This document shows positions 34,501-45,006 of a DNA stretch of 64,000 nucleotides, in pieces (the stretch's first letter is position 1; each line of letters opens with the position of its first letter). The DNA lies in NCBI GenBank assembly GCA_949130485.1, contig OX422194.1, positions 8,302,773 to 8,366,772 on the forward strand. Reading direction: 5' to 3'. This DNA comes from Agelas oroides. Taxonomy: Eukaryota; Porifera; Demospongiae; Agelasida; Agelasidae. The notes beneath the pieces were generated by a model. That model saw nothing but the letters and a program-made list of their open reading frames with translations. It did not search any database and was not told the origin of the DNA. The translations under genes and the position numbers were made by a program.

Positions 34501-37500
34501 TCACACTAAATTCTCATCTTCCTGTAACGTGTGTAGCATGCTTTGAAACTGAGGTGTAAATCATTTCCTTCCTCACTGTGCACGATTGCAAACCTACTAA
34601 CTAGTTACTTGTAACATATTAATTTGAAATCCAGTAGTGCATATTTGCACAAACAGAATGTAGTAGAATGCTGTGAGTTATATAGAATGTAGTACTATAG
34701 ATACTATTAGTGTGTACTGCATGATACATGCATAGCATAATTATGCCATTAGTAAAGTAGGTCCACTTCAGTAGTAGTTAAACTCTTGACCTTTAACTAC
34801 TGCATGTATACAGAAATGATTGATGTTTCCTGGCACACGTTGCAAAGCACCCTCAACTTTAGATCCCATTCAGGTTGTAGGTGGAAGCACAACTCACATC
34901 AAAGGAACTTAATCTTATTATAAGTCATAACTAATGATTTTCCCACGTGTGAACTATAGAACTTCTTCACTGAGATATACAAATAAGGACATGCCGCTGG
35001 TTGATTTAGCACTCCACAAATAAAGATGCAGCGACCACATTCCTGGAAAGGTACTTTTTAAAGAGTAGCAGAAGAGATCAAAGACTTTGAGAATTAATGA
35101 CTTCATCGATGATTTCACCTATCCTATATGCTAAATTAGACATGAAATAAAGAACCACAAACTAACACACAAAGCAGACAACAGGTTTTCCTTGAAATAA
35201 GCCAGAGCTAATTTTCTTTGAAATACGCAATGGCACGCAATGGCGGTTTCTTTGAAATAAGCCGGCCTTGAGAAAGTTTGCCTGGTACAACCGCAGTTGC
35301 GCATGATTTCAGCTTTCAAAAACTTGGGTTATTGGGTGAGCCAGCATAATTGGCTTGATGGTATTCCAGCAATGAGCGTACAAACCTCAAAGTGAAGAAG
35401 GAGACTCTTTGACGCGCACACGTTGCAGACAAAGAAATCAAATAGGACACATGTACATTACAATCTTTAGTCGGCAGGTACAAAGAGTTGCGTCACTACT
35501 AGAGCTTCACAATGAAATTATCTTACCGTCTGTGGATGGGCCCTTGTGGAGTGTGTAATGTGGGGCTGCTCTCCCACGTGTGGCAACGCTACATGGGTCA
35601 TACCCGGCTGCAGCTGCTGTGTTGGGTCATAATAGGCTGTAGACAGGGGCTGCTGCAGTGCCATCATGGACGGCTGGGTGGCAATGGCACTGCTGGACTG
35701 TGAGAGCACTGAGGCTTCCGTCGGAAACTGTGACACAAACTGGCCAGATCTGCAAGAGATGAGGGGTCGTCACAAAGCACGATAAAATTATACATACTGT
35801 CTGTAGAGAGAAAGTTGATTAAAATATTCTAAAAGGTAAACATGTTCACAAAAAAACTGTTGCACAAAATTCGCAGGTAAAGACATTTACAAAGACATTT
35901 ACAGCACTAAATTCTCAGCTAGGTTTTGTGAGCATCCAGGAGTGCAGTTTATTTACCAAAACAACAACAACAAAAAACAACAAATAAGATGTCACATTGT
36001 CAAACCATCGACTCAGAGATCTATAGCATACAACCTTATTCTCTTTCAAATTGAAATGCTGAGCTGTTTAGAAAGTTGACAGAGTTTTATTGCAACAAAA
36101 ATAGCCAAAGCAACGTGCTCAATCTATCCTTTAATGGCCAAGAAAGAAAAATTCCATTTGCTTAATAACAACATGTTATCGCTTCTTAGGAGTAATTTAC
36201 TGTAAAAAGGCACTGTCTTTAAGTGGTAAGCAACAGGAAATGTATCCTATTGCCAACCAAGTATTAATGCCAAGCATGTACCTAGCTGTGAGGCAAGAAT
36301 GTGATCTAATCTAACTACCTGATCGCATATCCTAGAATTGGTTGCCATGTATTACTTACGGTACGCCTGAAGGCATCTAAGCATTATGCCTGAGAATGCT
36401 AGCTTAATGTCAAACATTAGCGTCTTAAGGCCTCCTAAAGACTGTAAAAAGGCACTGTCTTTAAGTGGTAAGCAACAGGAAATGTATCCTATTGCCAACC
36501 AAGTATTAATGCCAAGCATGTACCTAGCTGTGAGGCAAGAAATGTGATCTAATCTAACTACCTGATCACATATCCTAGAATTGGTTGCCATGTATTACTT
36601 ACGGTACGCCTGAAGGCATCTAAGCATTATGCCTGAGAATGCTAGCTTAATGTCAAACATTAGCGTCTTAAGGCCTCCTAAAGACTGTAAAAAGGCACTG
36701 TCTTTAAGTGGTAAGCAACAGGAAATGTATCCTATTGCCAACCAAGTATTAATGCCAAGCATGTACCTAGCTGTGAGGCAAGAAATGTGATCTAATCTAA
36801 CTACCTGATCGCATATCCTAGAATTGGTTGCCATGTATTACTTACGGTACGCCTGAAGGCATCTAAGCATTATGCCTGAGAATGCTAGCTTAATGTCAAA
36901 CATTAGCGTCTTAAGGCCTCCTAAAGACATCCTGGTATTAACGCCTCAGGGTACTAGCATTAAGGCCACAAGGCATGCAAACATCAACACCACAGCAATG
37001 GTATCGCCTGATGATCTAAGCATTGGGAGATGGAACGGTTATGTCTGAGTGTTGCCACCATAAACAAATGCCTTAGCATGTGGGAAGGACTACTTTTATC
37101 AAGACCCACTTCCTGCCTTCTCAGGAAGAAGCACAAGGAACACGCGACAAAGGAACATTGGTATAATAAAGATGAAGTCATTTACTATGCTGTGAGCTTT
37201 GTAGCATGGACATCTGTATTAGCGTATCCCACTTCCTTTGGAACACAAAATGTGCGCATTCATGGTACAAGCGGCTGTGCAGCGCATTCTTCATCCCATA
37301 GATACAAGTTGCCGTTGATAGGGAAGATGGGTACCTTGATCTTTGCCCCAGGCCTTTGACATGAATAAATTATGCAAGTGACCTCTCTCAGGAAGTGGGA
37401 AAATTAACCTAATAACGTCACTCGGCTTAACCTGGGAAAAAGAGGCTAATAGTATTATACTGACACTTTACTAGTGAGTAATCTCACTCGCCCATACTCA

Positions 37501-40453
37501 CTCACTCGCCCACCAGATAAATGATATAATTTAAGTCATTCTGCAGGTTGTATGAGCATTTTTAAATGCTTAGTGCGGTAACATTACACAATGAGTTTAC
37601 CACAAGAGTGTAAGTACTGAAACTCCCCATTACTACGCAATTCGAAAGATTGACCTTTATAAAGGAAACAACTTGTTTTTGGCACTGGTTTGAGCTGTGA
37701 ACAACCAACAGGCACCTAGTAATGCCGATGCTCTTCTTCACAAGGAAATCATGACTCGTACCAAACAATTAACTCTAAGTACCCAAGTAATAGCCATTTT
37801 GGAATTTGGGGGGAAAAAAAAACCTGTAGCATTTTCTAGTCTGCAACGGCCAACATTAATCACTCCAGGAGCTTATTCATCATTCATCAGGTTGCGTTCA
37901 TAAAATGTTGAGTTGGCAAATATGCCTACCGTCATCGGCAGACATTTTGAGGTCTTGAAACTGCTAACTCCAGCTACCATTTATAATTCCCTGCATGAAC
38001 CGGCTGCCTCATACAGACCCCAAGTACAGTTTGCTATAACAACATATAGCACAACGTTATATAATGCTTTTACCACTTCCTGGAAACGCATGGTGAAGCT
38101 GCAGGGGAGCTAATATGCCATACACACGACCACATGCATGCTACCTTTTTAATATTCTACTGTTAAGTCTGCATACCCTGCACAGCAGCTATAGACGTCT
38201 GGTTCGGTCTTTATTCTGACGTTCGTGCTTGGGGGGTAGCCAGGATACGGTCCGTAGAGGCATGAAGGCGGTCTCGGCACAGGGTAGGGCAGACCGGGAC
38301 CATGCGGTGACTGCATTATGCTGAGCATTTAAACCTCTCTTCCACGAACAGATCTCAGAACTAGGCTAGCTAGCTAGGTAGTCACAGACACAGCACGATC
38401 TCCAACTTAGCTTCGTATATTTTAGTTATTTATATATAACGATTGCGCTCGGCTGCATCGGAACGCTAGTAATCTGCAATACCAAGTAAACAGCAAGACT
38501 GTGCGCCCTTGGCCGGTAGATCCAGGTTTGCTTTGCAACAAGACGGCTTTTATGCTAAATGCAGACATACACGTGTGTCGTTGCCACGGTGACTCTTTGC
38601 AGCTAAGCAGGTATGCAATTGGTCGTCCGGAAGTGCAAATGCCTTTCTGCGGTTTCACCACCAGTTCTTGGAAATACAGATGCATTTGGTTGGATCCAAC
38701 GATATTAAAATGGTTTGAAATATGCTATATTAATATCCCAACCCTTTGTCACAAAGAGAGTGAATCTTCCTTCGCGACCACATCTCCTTTAATGGCTGTT
38801 TCACTTGTGTAGTTTCCTGCTCCAACGGCTGCCGAGTGGGTGCACATGAAGCCACCATGGGTACTTGTTATATACCCAATGTACCAAAAAAAAAAATCGA
38901 TTCCTCATATTGTGTTGTCAGAAGTGCATTATATTCTGTAGTAATGTAGCTACACCATGAATAATTATTATGTGTAACCATGCACAATCATCATACATAA
39001 TTATAGTATTTAGTTACACTGTGTGTTGAGAGGTAATGAACACCTGTAGGACTCCAAGGGACACCTTTTTGTTGTTACTGAAACAACATTTTACTCCTTG
39101 AATGGCTCCTTGAATGGCTCCTGGAGTGCTTCGTCTCATTCCAAGAAAGACATAACCAGATCTTCACCAGTTCTTCACATGTAGTGTAGGTGGAGGGTGA
39201 CCAGTTTCACCAGTGTTGTGATTTTTACACTAGCAGTCTATGACAATGTGCAAGTACATTTGACTAGCAAACTGAGCATAAGATTGAAAATATTTAATGA
39301 TGTAGTTGTGTGTGCACTTGGTCAAACTTGGGCCAGTGATAACAAAATACAACCAACACTTTGGTGGTCTTCTTCTGGCTACCGATATAGGTAGCCTCAA
39401 TTGATTGGATTATAAAGTTGATTCCATCAGTGGTGAAAGTTCGTACAAAGTGCAGTTGTAATACAAGATTTTACATAGTGACAACGTGAGACAGAAAGTT
39501 GTACAAATAATCACGACAAAAAAATAATAATTGTGCCCACCATCTTTTTATTATACTTCTTCTCAATGATGCAATTGGTGTAATTACCAAAATTACAGAC
39601 CACCCTCCACCTACACTACATGTAAAAACAATTCTTTATTGAACGTGGTACACAGCTGGACAATATTGCACATAATCCCCGGCTGATAATGTTCGGTATG
39701 CATGCACAAACATATTCAGTGTAATGCATTTGAGTGTGGTACATGTATGTAGACAATGTCTTCAATTATTCCGACACACGCTCATGCAAATAGCTGTGGT
39801 AATACTGCCAACTTGTGCAATAAGTTGTCTAGTTTTTGCCAATTGCTTTAACTAACTTAAGCAATTTTAGAGTTAGCAGTCAGCAAAATGTCTAGCTGTA
39901 GATCGTCCCTCAACGTATCTGCACTAAACTGTCTCTACAGTGCAACAGTGAGTACATAGACTAAGTAAGCGTGCTATATATACATGCAGTGTACCAGAGT
40001 AGATGAGATACACATGCAAGATACTAACAGTCCAAGTACCCACCTGCTTTATCAAATAACTCACCCTTTAGCAGTCGTAGTGGTTGTCGGATGGGTAGTG
40101 GTGACAACGGTAAGTCCTTGAAGCTGTGCACCAGATGGGACGGCAGCTGGCTGGAGCAAGATGGAGGCAGGAAGGGGGGTCGACTTCAGTTGCTGTAAAT
40201 GGGCAAGGAGTAGCTGCTTCTGATGGTCAGGAGGGAGGCGGAAGGCACCTAGTTGGCTGGCTAAGGTGGCAGAGACCTCCTGGCCACTGCCAGTGGTGAG
40301 AAGAGCGGAAGTGGCGGCAGCACTTGGAACAGATGCACCATTGGTCGATGTCTGGGCTTGGGAGGAGAGGACTTGAACCTGCACCCCACGTGCAGTGGAG
40401 GAGAGCGCCGCTAGCTGAGCGGCCTGTAGTGAGTTGTTTGGCTGATCACTCAT
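21315..40453 (-). CDS. RFX: RFX1/2/3-type winged-helix transcription factor
   Basis: Thirteen coding exons on the minus strand give about 697 residues. The family binds X-box DNA as dimers and activates ciliary genes in animals. Layout: Gln/Ala/Ser/Thr-rich N-terminus (1-204), RFX DNA-binding domain (205 to about 280), Gln/Pro linker, B domain (about 357-490), C segment (491-540), and the dimerisation region (541-662), which contains [19 protein letters not shown] and [19 protein letters not shown]. It ends with a basic tail, [14 protein letters not shown], a likely nuclear signal. The length and full B/C/dimerisation set place it with RFX1/2/3, not RFX5/7. The closest vertebrate paralogue cannot be chosen by eye. 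The start ATG lies two bases after an acceptor, so an upstream 5' UTR exon exists. Confidence 0.95.
21491..21775. mobile_element. CTCG-type palindromic element, 10-bp TSD (9/10)
   Basis: Arms tagtctcgcaagcc...agaggaagggtctggtcacg and their inverse. Flanks gtatccctac (21481-21490) and gtatccctgc (21776-21785). In RFX intron 12, immediately 5' (sense) of the last exon. Confidence 0.75.
22968..23001. mobile_element. AAGAGCGC short palindrome, 9-bp TSD (8/9)
   Basis: aagagcgcatgatgatgtca...catgcgctgtt with flanks gctaacatc and gctaacata. A variant of the AAGAGCGC family reduced to its ends. Confidence 0.65.
23131..25163 (-). CDS. RFX: RFX exons 9-11: C segment and dimerisation domain
   Basis: Exons 25014-25163, 23687-23898, 23131-23284. 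Exon 9 encodes [20 protein letters not shown] and [10 protein letters not shown]. Exon 10 encodes [18 protein letters not shown] through [13 protein letters not shown]. Exon 11 encodes [40 protein letters not shown] and TPIAVMSE. These are the extended RFX homo- and heterodimerisation regions of RFX1-4. Confidence 0.96.
24006..24303. mobile_element. CTCG-type palindromic element, 9-bp TSD (8/9)
   Basis: tagtctcgtgcccagacc ... ggtctgggcacgagacta, arms of about 80 bp. Flanks taatgacaa (23997-24005) and tattgacaa (24304-24312). Confidence 0.75.
24338..24380. repeat. Palindrome with CGTAGATCGGGAAATT arms
   Basis: cgtagatcgggaaattttcg...ttaatttcccgatctacgg. A single arm recurs at about 55902-55930 (ccgtagattgggaaattttc). 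Confidence 0.6.
24627..24738. mobile_element. CTCG-type palindromic element, 9-bp TSD (8/9)
   Basis: tagtctcgatcccagaccc...ggtctggggatgagacta. Flanks ggtccaaac and tgtccaaac. Confidence 0.7.
25182..25420. repeat. CTCTCTTTGTTAAGGTATAA degenerate repeat
   Basis: Seven or so loose copies of ttctctctttgttaaggtataactta in RFX intron 8. Confidence 0.6.
25985..26175. repeat. Tandem duplication of about 105-115 bp
   Basis: agcctgctcttctcctacac through ctaatgacacacatc occurs twice in a row, with a small insertion of ctgtccctctc in the second copy. Confidence 0.75.
27114..27363. mobile_element. AAGAGCGC MITE copy 2, perfect 9-bp TSD
   Basis: 250 bp with the same termini as the copy at 7043. Flanking GGGCTCACC on both sides if the element is taken as AAGAGCGC...GCGTTCTT. 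A CTCG palindrome lies only about 15 bp to its right. Confidence 0.85.
27379..27449. mobile_element. CTCG-type palindromic element, 10-bp TSD (9/10)
   Basis: tagtctcattgccaggc...gggcctggaacgaggtg with flanks accctatggg and accgtatggg. Confidence 0.65.
27695..30707 (-). CDS. RFX: RFX exons 5-8: linker and B domain
   Basis: Exons 30553-30707, 28671-28729, 28093-28172, 27695-27956. Exon 5 is a Gln/Pro-rich linker ending [14 protein letters not shown]. Exon 6 reads [18 protein letters not shown]. Exon 7 reads [18 protein letters not shown]. Exon 8 carries the most conserved B-domain run, [16 protein letters not shown], then [16 protein letters not shown]. Phases 1,0,2,0 agree. Exon 5 follows a sense (CCCT)n tract. 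Confidence 0.95.
28889..29044. mobile_element. AAGAGCGC MITE copy 3, internally deleted
   Basis: 156 bp. Both termini are present but about 95 bp of interior are missing compared with the 250-bp copies. Confidence 0.75.
29162..29239. mobile_element. CTCG-type palindromic element, 9-bp TSD (8/9)
   Basis: tagcctcgcacccaagccac...cctggatacgatgtta. Flanks agacttgga and agacctgga. Confidence 0.7.
29278..29312. mobile_element. CTCG-type palindromic element, 9-bp TSD (8/9)
   Basis: tagccttgttcct...aggcctgggaataaagcta. Flanks gctgtcatg and actgtcatg. It sits only about 40 bp from the preceding element. Confidence 0.7.
30035..30160. repeat. GGGACCTTCCATGGCT tandem repeat
   Basis: About seven units of 15-16 bp, followed by a (TTTG)n at 30203-30245. 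RFX intron 5. Confidence 0.8.
30718..30965. repeat. (GGGA)n microsatellite upstream of RFX exon 5
   Basis: Sense (CCCT)n running almost to the acceptor of RFX exon 5. Confidence 0.95.
31645..32430 (-). CDS. RFX: RFX exons 3-4: DNA-binding domain
   Basis: Exons 32249-32430 and 31645-31764. They encode the winged-helix RFX domain: [27 protein letters not shown], the FGKLIRSVF recognition-helix region, [18 protein letters not shown] and IRIKPDSPL. All the hallmark segments of the domain are intact. The junction between them falls at [13 protein letters not shown]. The acceptor of exon 3, with its first 12 or so coding bases, is duplicated about 50 bp upstream in the intron. Confidence 0.97.
32466..32490. 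repeat. Duplicate of the RFX exon 3 acceptor junction
   Basis: ttacaaacagccactggatctgcaggtaa repeats the exon 3 junction (acagccactggatctgcagg) about 50 bp upstream in the sense direction. It includes the ag acceptor and 12 or so coding bases. Confidence 0.8.
32500..35520. other. RFX intron 2, no gene seen
   Basis: About 3 kb without repeats, element ends or coding signal that I can recognise. It is the most repeat-poor stretch in the window. Confidence 0.5.
35527..35749 (-). CDS. RFX: RFX exon 2, Gln-rich region before DNA-binding domain
   Basis: The exon encodes [17 protein letters not shown] followed by Gln/Pro/His-rich sequence ending HSTRAHPQT. It has a phase 2 acceptor and a phase 0 donor (ACG|gtaaga). 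No domain is recognisable. It joins the two possible N-termini to the DNA-binding domain in exon 3. Confidence 0.85.
36200..36928. repeat. 243-bp tandem repeat, three copies
   Basis: Three almost identical units starting ctgtaaaaaggcactgtctt, at about 36200, 36443 and 36686. The first unit lacks one base (caagaatg versus caagaaatg) and the middle has a g-to-a change. RFX intron 1. Confidence 0.95.
38177..38328 (-). CDS. RFX: Candidate alternative first exon of RFX
   Basis: A short open frame starts at an ATG at 38328 that is directly preceded by an in-frame TAA. A second ATG follows four codons later. It encodes about 50 residues, Pro/Tyr/Gly-rich, with the sumoylation consensus VRIKTEPD, ending VYSCCA GG|gtatgc. 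The phase is 2, exactly that of exon 1, so it can splice to 35749 to give [12 protein letters not shown]. It lies in intron 1 and would replace the Gln-rich N-terminus. The region is locally CpG-richer than its surroundings. It could instead be a cryptic exon; there is no transcript evidence. Confidence 0.55.
38580..38593 (+). promoter_or_regulatory. X-box-like RFX binding site
   Basis: GTTGCCACGGTGAC matches the inverted-repeat X-box consensus GTTNCC-N2-RGYAAC at 11 of the 12 half-site positions: the first half is perfect and the second has one mismatch. It lies about 250 bp upstream of the candidate alternative RFX first exon. Confidence 0.45.
38829..40030. other. RFX intron 1 part, no exon seen
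   Basis: AT-rich. ctccaccctacactacatgt-like sequence occurs in both orientations (39181-39200 and 39603-39622), suggesting a foldback of about 440 bp. Confidence 0.4.
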
Positions 40454-40455
40454 GT
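40065..40455 (-). CDS. RFX: RFX exon 1 (main N-terminus, Gln/Ala/Ser/Thr-rich)
   Basis: An acceptor (tagcttgcag) is followed by AC and then the ATG at 40453. The exon encodes [13 protein letters not shown] and about 117 more residues rich in Gln, Ala, Ser and Thr, ending in a Thr run. This composition is typical of RFX1-3 activation regions. The donor is GG|gtgagt, phase 2, and joins exon 2 as [13 protein letters not shown]. The acceptor directly 5' of the ATG shows that transcription starts further upstream. Confidence 0.85.
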
Positions 40456-42309
40456 CTGCAAGCTATGTAAGTGGGTAGGAGGGACTTTTGTGACATGATA
40501 TCTCAGGCACCCATGCACGTGTATACACACAAAAGAATGTTATGTGAAGAGAAGTTAGCATTGCATGCAAAGTGTGAACTTACCCCAGCTTTGTTCCCTA
40601 ATAGAGCATGAAAAACGGTCAATGGCAAAACCATTGTGCTTAACAGCTAGCATTTCTGCCCTACTCTACAGAACTATATGAATAAATAAGCAATGAACAA
40701 GAAATATTTGATAATTACACTCCTGTCTCGATGCTAAAGCAGTCTTCTGATTGGTCCACACACATTATAGAAATCTAATGATCGAATTCACTAGCTTCGT
40801 GCCCAAGCTATTTAACGCCAAGATTTAACGTAGGGGAAGAGTTCCAACCACTGAGAGTGGGTATGGTTGATTTTGTCTCGCTTCAGATAGTGTGGCGTGA
40901 GTGAATCAACTTGTACAAGAGTGTACTTGCACACAGAGCATTGAGGCTTCATACCTACATGTACGCTTCAGACTCATTTGAAATCAACAGTGAATCTAAT
41001 GCGGCTAGTACAAGACTGCTAATTCACAATGTACACAGCTTCTCAAAGTTGGTGCACAAACTGAGTTGATGAATTCATATTTGTTCTCAGCTCAACCAAG
41101 CATGTTATACATCTTGATGTTCGACCCACTCGCCAATATGGCATGGGTATCAGCATGCCCACGCACGCTTCATGCACAATAAAACGCATGTGCCTACACT
41201 GAGCCAATAATGGAATAAGCTGGACCAAACAAACACATTAATGGAAACAGACCCAGAAATAAATGCACCAGTACAAAACAAGAAACGGATTGAAAGCCTT
41301 TATCTTAAGTACTCTATACTGGCAGCTATGAAGAATTGTCCACAGAGTATGCCAAAAAGTCCATTTAAAGTATTCACAAGACAACAAAGCCAAAAGTTTT
41401 ACTTATACATAGAAAGTAAACACCCACTGTCTGCGACTGAGCCGAGAAGTTAAGTGGTCTGACGTCAAGCATATTTGACTATACATATCAGAACATACAC
41501 TAAATGACATCAGAAGCTGAAAGCTTTCCAATTAACCCTTTCCCCCAAGACATATAATTCTAATTGGCAGCAAATTATGAGGTGCAGACAAGAATGTCAG
41601 CTATTCAAAGACCCATATAACAGAAGTTGCTAGGTATAGTATTACTTTTGGTTGTTGCATCTGCAAGTGGGGACGCATGATTCCACTCGAGTTCTGAGGC
41701 TAGGGCCTGTTGTCACCTATGGATTATATTTGCAGTAACAATGCTGGTCTTGTTCACAACCCCTTTCTACTAGTATGCTCACAGACCCCACCTTCTAGTC
41801 ATCTAGCGTTTTGTAGCACTGCCATAAGCTTTTCTGGTACATTCATTGGCATACTACCACAGTACTGACACTAACAAGCTTCAATTGGTTGCTAATAAAT
41901 GTAGCACTTTTTTAGTATAGGGTTGTACACCAAGTGGTCAAATGGTGGGTAACAATTTCCGCAAGCTTTCCAGTATGTTCATTGACATAATAGCACAGTA
42001 ATGACACTAATAAGCTTCCTTAGGTATTTTAATTAGCTGAAAGAGATTTTCCATTACACTTAGGTATGTCTTTTAGTAAATGGCAGGTAATAATTTGGAA
42101 TATTGACTGGTTTGCAACGTAACCATGCCAACCATCCACCCAACACGTGTGTACATAGTGTGTTGTCACACAAAGCAAAATTATATCACATGTTGTGCTG
42201 TGAAATCATTTAACTCTGAGACTCCGCCCACTTCATATGGCTTGTACATGTAAGCAGACTGGCATGCAGCTTACTCTGCACTGGTGCCACTTTGAAGCCT
42301 CGTTTAGGC

Positions 42310-42815
42310 CTAGCTGAGTTCTAACGCCCATAAAGTTGACATCATTGCAGTGGAGATTTTAGCAATGCTAGCTGAGTTCTAACGCCCATAAAGTTGACAT
42401 CATTGCAGTGGAGATTTTAGCAATGCTAGCTGAGTTCTAACGCCAATAAAGTTGACATCATTGCAGTGGAGATTTTAGCAATGCTAGCTGAGTCCTAATG
42501 CCCATATTTAGCAATGCTAGCTGAGTTCTAACATCCATAAAGATGACATCATTGCAGTGGAGATTTTAGCAATGCTAGCTGAGTTGTAACGCCCATAAAG
42601 ATGGCATCATTGCAGTGGAGATTTTAGCAATACTAGCTGAGTTCTAACACCCACAAAGATGGCATCATCGCAGTGGAGATTTTAGCAATGCTAGCTGAGT
42701 TCTAACGCCCATAAAGATGACATCATTGCAGTGGAGATTTTAGCAATGCTAGCTGAGTTCTAACGCCCATAAAGATGACATCATTGCAGTGGAGATTTTA
42801 GCAATGTTTTCTAAC
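42310..42815. repeat. 57-58-bp tandem repeat, about nine copies
   Basis: Unit gctagctgagttctaacgcc, cataaagatgacatcattgc, agtggagattttagcaat, with one truncated unit near 42490 and a decayed last unit. Confidence 0.9.
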
Positions 42816-43426
42816 GATGGCATCATTGCAGTGCAGAATTTTAGCAATGCTACATGATTACATACACAACATTGACGAAACATGCAATTAAAATGTTTGC
42901 ATGAACTAGCATTTTAATGTCATCGAGGAACGGAACGCACGCTGATATGAAGGTAAAATCCCTACACATTAGTCATCACATTTGATTAACCCACCTAAAT
43001 TCCAATAACCCCACCTTGTTGGTGTGCATAAGGTGGGCCGTATAGTTAGTGAGCTAGCAACGTACACTTACTGCAAAGGATACACAATCAGTATCACAGA
43101 AACATCAAACTGTATTAGATCAGTACACACACTGTAGATACCAATGCATGGTGAATCGCACAAGCCATAGCAACCGCGATTAACACTTACATCACATGCA
43201 TGTACACTGCACACATTCACACCTCATTTCAAACACCTTCCAACACAAACACTACACTACTGTCAGTGTCCCAGTTGAAGTAGCTAACTCTATTTATTCA
43301 CAGCCAAAATTTTCTGACCCGATACAGTTCCGTTGCCCAAATAGAACGTTGCGGACATATTTTCAGAACTGAATCAGTACCGCAGAAACATCAAACTGTA
43401 TTAGATCAGTACGCACATAGCTGTAT

Positions 43427-43468
43427 CAAGAGCGCATAAGAACGGGCGGCTAGAGTAAGAGCGTGTAC
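43427..43468. mobile_element. AAGAGCGC MITE copy 4, single end
   Basis: One terminus only (caagagcgcataagaacggg...agagcgtgta). The rest is absent. Confidence 0.7.
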
Positions 43469-44820
43469 AAATAGCAAGCCTTAGGGCTGCTCTCGTAGAA
43501 CTGGTACAGCGTTGTGGAACTGACACAGACCTTGTTTACAGTTCTGTATGAGACCTGTTGCCAAAATGTACTGGTACAGATCCGAATCAGATTAATTCCA
43601 GTTCTGGTTCATCACTTAAAGTTTCACTGTGAACAGGTTATAGGCCACTTTGCAGTTAATGTGAGTATTTTGGGGTGTGGGTGGGTTTAGTTTGAAGTAT
43701 CAAGAACTGCACCAAATATAGAAATATCAGCCTCTCTCCTTCAATCTGGAGGAATGGGGCTAGTCCATACCATTGCATGTCTCAGATTGTTCCTATATAA
43801 GTACAACTTAGATGTATTAAAGTCAAACACAAAACACCCAACACAGCAATATCACATGCTGGAAAGTAACACCATAAATAGTTGTATATAACGGCTCTTA
43901 TACCACATTACATCACTTTCTAAGGATGAACAGCAGAGTATAACGGGTCAATTACTCCTGTTATGTAAAAATTGTTATGCACAAAGCTTTGCAAGATGTA
44001 CAGAATAGTTTACACAAAACTGAGTTATAGTTTACTGTCTCAATGCGGTACACTACTTATACTCTGAGTATAAACACAACACTTAAATTGTTTACCCTCG
44101 GCTGCACCTCGGTTAAACCATCTAGCGGAGTATATCTGCATTTATACTCCTCATATAGGTAGTATATCCAATACATGAACTACATTGCAGATTCTGTATA
44201 CAGTGGCTTGCACATTCAGAAAGTTTGCTTGTCTGCAACTAGTGTCCAGAGGTCCTGATAAATCTAAAAACTAACTACAACTACATTTTTTGGGGCAAAA
44301 ATGTGGCTGATCAATGTTTGTCTGAAGGCCAGCAAGATTGGTGGATCGGCCCCCTTGTCTTGCGGCTGATAGTTATTGTATATAATGTTCCTTGATGTAA
44401 CTTCCATGTACTGGAGTGTATCCCAAATTGGGCAATGAAAGCTGTGACACACACTATATCTACAACAATGACTGTCAAGGGATCAACTTCTTTGCATCAT
44501 TTATTTGCATGCACCAAGTCATGGGCCTTGGCATGGGTTTTTCTCGCTGTTTCTTTTAGCACACGGCCTTGTATTGTTCTCACACACTCATTTACTAACC
44601 CTGTATTCACTCTCTCGTCTCCCTGGCACCCCAACCATCTCAAGAATGCAGCTGACCAAATTGCTTTTTAACCGCCAAAAATGGCTACCCATTCGCGTAT
44701 TCGCACCTGCGTTTATCCTCCCCTCTCAAAAAAAACTACTATCCCCACTCTCATTCACTAATTCAAAACTTAAATGTCGAAGGTTAACTAATCAACCCGT
44801 CTGCCATCTTTTTTTTGTAC

Positions 44821-45006
44821 CTTTTGATCAGTTATTCCGTCGTCCTGGCTACTGTCGTCTTGGTGAGTTTCCTTGGAGTCTGTCTCCTTGGTGGCGTTAG
44901 GGGGAGGGCAAATCGCATAACTCCGCATACTATTGTAAACCTTTTCTCTTCTACGCATGCGTAAAAAAATTGGAAAAAACCGCGAAACTGTCGCGATTCT
45001 AATCAA
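44821..45006 (-). other. Candidate 5' leader exon of RFX with upstream open frame
   Basis: The minus strand facing away from SMC2 has an ATG-initiated acidic open frame (ATG at 45006 or 44958) that reaches a donor, CAAAAG|gtacaa, after 44821. If it splices to the RFX exon 1 acceptor, the frame runs into ACA TGA, so it would end on the TGA that overlaps the RFX ATG (ATGA). The coordinates and phase are seen; transcription and splicing are inference. Confidence 0.25.

Larger units (their letters stand above)
40456..44820. other. RFX 5' intron or upstream region
   Basis: Contains the 57-bp array and a truncated AAGAGCGC element but no convincing coding exon. The true RFX transcription start must lie here or near 45000. 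Confidence 0.5.

Noticed and set aside
36352..36834. Two identical 79-codon minus-strand frames
   Set aside because: They are the same frame in two copies of the 243-bp tandem repeat, not genes.
44505..44900. 131-codon plus-strand frame upstream of SMC2
   Set aside because: No recognisable motif and a repeat-free but non-protein-like composition. It overlaps the candidate leader region and no splice link to SMC2 keeps a frame.
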